From assembly GCA_020851835.1 (NCBI GenBank), contig JADZBZ010000099.1, positions 1-6,544 of the forward strand: a stretch of 6,544 nucleotides of DNA, in the 5' to 3' direction. Source of the stretch: Acidobacteriota bacterium. Its GTDB lineage: Bacteria; Acidobacteriota; Vicinamibacteria; Vicinamibacterales; UBA2999. This document shows positions 4,136 to 6,544 of the stretch, in pieces. Made by a program: the position numbers and the translations under genes. Numbering within the stretch: the stretch's first letter is position 1; every line of letters starts with the position of its first letter. The notes under the pieces were generated by a model. It was not told where the DNA came from and did not search any database. It worked only from the letters and a program-made list of their open reading frames with translations.

Positions 4136-5924
4136 CGAGGACCTCGTTGGACGGGTCGCTCTCCCCGCAGGGGTTCTGCCCGCGCACGCGCACGAAGTAG
4201 AAGCCACCCGGCGCATCGACGAGCAGGGTCGTCGACGCGCCCACCGGCAGGATCGCCAGGTTCCGCCATCCCGTTTCAGTGCCCGCCTCCACGACATATC
4301 CCGAGGCGGTGGGCGAAGGCGTCCACGACAGGAACACGGCGCTGCCGCCCACGGTGTGGGTCAGATTGGAGGGTGCCGCGGGTGGGGCCGTGCACCCGAC
4401 CGCCACCACGACACGCAGCTCGTTGGACGGCGCGCCGGTGCCACCGTCGCGCTCGGCCCGAACGCGGACGAAGTAGGGGCCGTCGGCCACGTCGGCGACG
4501 GTCACGCCCGGGAACGGGCCCGTCGCGAACACGGCGAGGTCGGCCAGCCCCGGCGCCGAGCCGGCTTCGAGCCGGTAGCCCGACGGCGTCGCGCCGCTGG
4601 GCGGCGGCGACCACTGCAGCGCGACACTGCGTCCGGTGACGAATCCGCCCAGACCGGTCGGCGTGCCGACCAGCGAGTCGGGCACGATCTTCAGCACGCG
4701 TCCAGCAAAGGTCAACAGGTACAGCTCGCCCTGAAGGTCGCGCGCGAAGGCGGAGACGCCGCCCAGCGTGCTCGCCCCCGCCAGTTCAACCGTGTGGTCC
4801 ACGATGTCGGCGACCGTGGCCTCACCCGTCATCGGGTCGATCGACAGTCCGACCGATCCGACGCGCGAGGTCACGAAGTCGGCGACGAAGTAGCGTCCAC
4901 GATAGACCTCTGGGAGCGCCGACCCCCGGTAGACGTACCCGCCGGTGACCGAGTGGCCAATCGAGCGCTCGTAGTCGAACAAGGGTCCGGTGAGCGGCAT
5001 GAAGGCCGGCGTCGTGGCGCCCACGCCAGGAGTGGGAATGGTCCCTTCGCGGATGCGCCAGCCGTAGTTGCGGCCGCCGCCGCCGAAGGGTTCGTAGTTC
5101 ACCTCTTCGCGTGAGCCCTGGCCCACGTCGCCGATGATGAGCGCACCGGTCGCGCCGGGGCCGACATCGTCGAACGAGTACCGCCACGGGTTGCGCAGGC
5201 CGAAGTCCCAGATTTCTTCAAGGGCCGCGATGGGCTGGCCGTCCACGAACGGGTTGCTGGACGGCACGACGTAGCCGGTTGGATGGTCGTCGGCCACGTT
5301 GACGTCGATGCGCAGCATCTTGCCGAGCAACTTGTCGGCGCGCTGGGCGTTGCCGTTGACGGGCCACGAGGGACCGTTGTCATCGTTACTGCCGCCACCG
5401 TCGCCGGTTCCGATGTAGAGGTACCCGTCCGGGCCGAACACCAGATTGCCACCGCGGTGGCTGCTGAACGTGGGATGCGGAATATAGGGCGTGCCGCCCG
5501 GCCACACCAGATCGAAGCGCGTCGCCGGATCGACGGTCAGCGCGGTGGCCGGCACACGCCGGAAACGCGCAACCACGATGTGTCTGTCCGGACTTGTGAA
5601 ATTCACGAAAAAGCGGCCCGAGGTGGCAGCATCGGGCGCGAAGGCCATGCCGAGCAGGCCCTCCTCTCCGGTGCCGCCGTGGATGACCGGCGGCCGCAGG
5701 TCCAGCAGCGGCGCGTCCAGCAAAGTACCGTTGTCGAGCACGCGAATCAGGCCGCCCTGCTCCACGATGAAGAAGCGCGTGGGCGAGGTGGGATCGGGCA
5801 CCATCGCCACCGGCGACGACAGCCCCTCCGCCACGAGCTGGGTGCGCAACTGCCCGTCTACCCTGGCGGGCAGGCCGAGCAGGCATACAACCGCACACAC
5901 GCCCGCCACGAACATTCGATGCAT
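4122..5924 (-). CDS. Secreted glucose/sorbosone dehydrogenase-type beta-propeller protein with two Fn3 modules
   Basis: This 600-residue exported protein has a signal peptide at about 1-24 (VAGVCAVVCLLGLPA core, cut near VDG|Q). Residues 28-415 form a six-bladed beta-propeller of the GSDH family (PQQ-dependent soluble aldose dehydrogenases). Visible landmarks are GLSSPVAM, EEGLLGMAFAPD, SSHRGGNLVFGPDGYLYIGTGDGG with His156 as the likely catalytic base, LGKMLRIDV, and FGLRNPWRYSFD with Arg244-Asn245 matching the PQQ-contact RN pair. EEVNYEPFGGGGRNYGW and GGYVYRGSALPE follow. Two fibronectin type III-like modules close the protein (about 421-508 and 514-600). Both end in a FVRVR...PSNE strand pair, and Cys511 and Cys586 might form a disulfide. 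The propeller suggests oxidation of a sugar or aldehyde outside the cytoplasm, but the substrate and actual PQQ use are inferred; no PQQ biosynthesis genes are nearby. The ATG at 5924 is preferred over the ATG at 5915 because it is closer to the ribosome site. Confidence 0.9.
   Translation of the reverse strand: MHRMFVAGVCAVVCLLGLPARVDGQLRTQLVAEGLSSPVAMVPDPTSPTRFFIVEQGGLIRVLDNGTLLDAPLLDLRPPVIHGGTGEEGLLGMAFAPDAATSGRFFVNFTSPDRHIVVARFRRVPATALTVDPATRFDLVWPGGTPYIPHPTFSSHRGGNLVFGPDGYLYIGTGDGGGSNDDNGPSWPVNGNAQRADKLLGKMLRIDVNVADDHPTGYVVPSSNPFVDGQPIAALEEIWDFGLRNPWRYSFDDVGPGATGALIIGDVGQGSREEVNYEPFGGGGRNYGWRIREGTIPTPGVGATTPAFMPLTGPLFDYERSIGHSVTGGYVYRGSALPEVYRGRYFVADFVTSRVGSVGLSIDPMTGEATVADIVDHTVELAGASTLGGVSAFARDLQGELYLLTFAGRVLKIVPDSLVGTPTGLGGFVTGRSVALQWSPPPSGATPSGYRLEAGSAPGLADLAVFATGPFPGVTVADVADGPYFVRVRAERDGGTGAPSNELRVVVAVGCTAPPAAPSNLTHTVGGSAVFLSWTPSPTASGYVVEAGTETGWRNLAILPVGASTTLLVDAPGGFYFVRVRGQNPCGESDPSNEVLVNVP
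4135..4480 (-). repeat. Diverged tandem duplication encoding the two Fn3 modules
   Basis: The 3' ends of both modules align at the DNA level: CTCGTTGGACGG appears at about 4142 and again at about 4419, each followed by a related stretch ending in ACGAAGTAG. The proteins read PYFVRVRAERDG...APSNE in the first module and FYFVRVRGQNPCG...DPSNE in the second. This shows an old internal duplication rather than a recent exact repeat. The bounds given cover the two best-matching ends. Confidence 0.6.
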
Positions 5925-5930
5925 GGGTGT

Positions 5931-5974
5931 TCTCGCTTTCTCCTGGCGCGTGGGGAACGCGCCGGCCGAGTATA
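5931..5974 (-). promoter_or_regulatory. Promoter and ribosome site of the GSDH gene
   Basis: On the minus strand a -10 box TATACT (five of six consensus bases) lies at 5969-5974, which places the start of transcription near 5962 and gives a leader of about 38 nt. No good -35 stands 16-18 bp upstream. AGGAG at 5940-5944 lies 15 nt before the ATG at 5924, a rather long gap; GCGAGA (5931-5936) is a weaker, closer site. Unlike the VWFA and rpiB genes, this gene clearly has a leader. Confidence 0.5.
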
Positions 5975-6002
5975 GCGCGGAGCCGACGAGCGGGCCAGTT
6001 GT

Positions 6003-6544
6003 CTAGGCGCCGCCGCTGGCCAGCAGCGCCGTGCGCAGCGCTTCGAACCGCTGATCGGCGTCGCCCACGCCGCTCAGCACGGCGTCGGGCGTGAGCCACG
6101 TGTCGGGGTCGAGCGTTTCGGCACGGGACGCCCAGAGCGCCTGCGTCGCGTCGTCGAAGCCGCGCTCGCGAATACGCGCCATCACCTCGGCATGCCGCGC
6201 GCGGAGCCGCGTGGCGATTTCACGGCCCACCAGCTCTTCGAGCAGTCCGTGTGTCGTCGGAATCTCGTCCGCCTCGGCCACTTCGTCCGGCGGCACGGCC
6301 TCGTCTACGACCTGCGCGGGCGGGCCCTCCGCGGGACGAAGGGCCGGGGTGGCGCGCGGCCGAGGCGCCGCATCGCGGCGCGCCGGGCGCGTGCGCCTGG
6401 CCGGGCGCGCCGACGTCTGGTCTTCCTCTTCGGGCGGCATCGCTTCGCGCAGCGCGAGAATGGCCGGCCAGTCGAACTCGATGTCGGGGTGCTGATCCTC
6501 GACGTGACGGATGGCTTCCTCGTCTAGAGCGGGGCGCCCGATGA
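6003..6544 (-). CDS. Protein of unknown function, 5' part beyond the window
   Basis: The frame is open from the right edge to the TAG at 6003-6005 and gives 179 residues; an internal ATG at 6440 is not taken as the start because clear protein sequence continues upstream of it. At the visible N-terminus is LDEEAIRHVEDQHPDIEFDW followed by PAILALREA, an acidic-aromatic helical segment. A linker rich in Arg, Pro and Ala comes next, with ARPARRTRPARRD, probably disordered and basic, and then an acidic stretch (VVDEAVPPDEVAEADE). The C-terminal 80 or so residues look helical: LLEELVGREIATRLRARHAEVMARIRERG, then ASRAETLDPDTWLTPDAVL and a final helix. There is no signal peptide in view, no membrane segment and no catalytic motif that I know. 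I cannot name the family. The stop is about 30 bp from the -10 of the GSDH gene in the same direction, so read-through transcription is possible. Confidence 0.75.
   Translation of the reverse strand, partial: IGRPALDEEAIRHVEDQHPDIEFDWPAILALREAMPPEEEDQTSARPARRTRPARRDAAPRPRATPALRPAEGPPAQVVDEAVPPDEVAEADEIPTTHGLLEELVGREIATRLRARHAEVMARIRERGFDDATQALWASRAETLDPDTWLTPDAVLSGVGDADQRFEALRTALLASGGA

Noticed and set aside
4163..4175. CCCC-GCA-GGGG hairpin as a terminator for the VTT-domain gene
   Set aside because: The stem has only 4 bp and just two T residues follow it; it lies in the GSDH coding region and could arise by chance.
3930..5114. 394-codon forward frame opposite the GSDH gene
   Set aside because: It has an Arg/Gly-rich composition and no motifs. 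The minus-strand GSDH protein explains the same DNA with recognisable catalytic segments.
1..6544. Mobile elements, CRISPR arrays, tRNA or rRNA genes
   Set aside because: No transposase or integrase sequence, no regularly spaced repeats, and no cloverleaf or rRNA-like stretch was seen on either strand.

Overview
The window is GC-rich chromosomal DNA with dense, mostly convergent or divergent genes. It most likely comes from an Acidobacteriota bacterium, perhaps class Vicinamibacteria. The main clue is the secreted VWFA-related protein on the minus strand (1612-2871), a family named for its expansion in Acidobacteria (TIGR03436). The overall style (high G+C, secreted Fn3-tailed enzyme, short intergenic gaps) fits but does not prove this.

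Layout from left to right. Positions 1-272 hold no convincing complete gene; an AT-rich promoter-like patch lies at about 211-238. A small Cys/His-containing protein follows (273-485, +) with a good ribosome binding site. Then come a spacer with a hairpin and a candidate LysR operator, and a LysR-type regulator (676-1578, +). The regulator converges on the VWFA-related secreted protein (1612-2871, -) across 33 bp. A 69-bp divergent promoter region (2872-2940) separates that gene from ribose-5-phosphate isomerase B, rpiB (2941-3399, +). rpiB is followed 22 bp later by a TVP38/TMEM64 (VTT-domain) membrane protein (3422-4135, +). The membrane protein gene overlaps by 14 bp, tail to tail, with a secreted glucose/sorbosone dehydrogenase-type (GSDH) beta-propeller protein carrying two fibronectin type III modules (4122-5924, -). 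A partial gene of unknown function (6003-6544, -) runs off the right edge and lies just upstream of the dehydrogenase, reading the same way.

The genes do not form one pathway. rpiB is housekeeping (pentose phosphate pathway) and the VTT protein is a membrane protein of unresolved substrate. The VWFA and GSDH proteins are exported and probably act in the periplasm or at the cell surface. No target can be assigned to the LysR regulator, because it has no divergent partner gene. I see no mobile element, phage gene, CRISPR array, tRNA or rRNA, and no strong evidence for a new multi-gene system. The points most worth a second look are the back-to-back promoters that appear to make leaderless mRNAs, the small Cys/His protein, the LysR box that helps choose the start of the regulator gene, and the unrecognised protein at the right edge.
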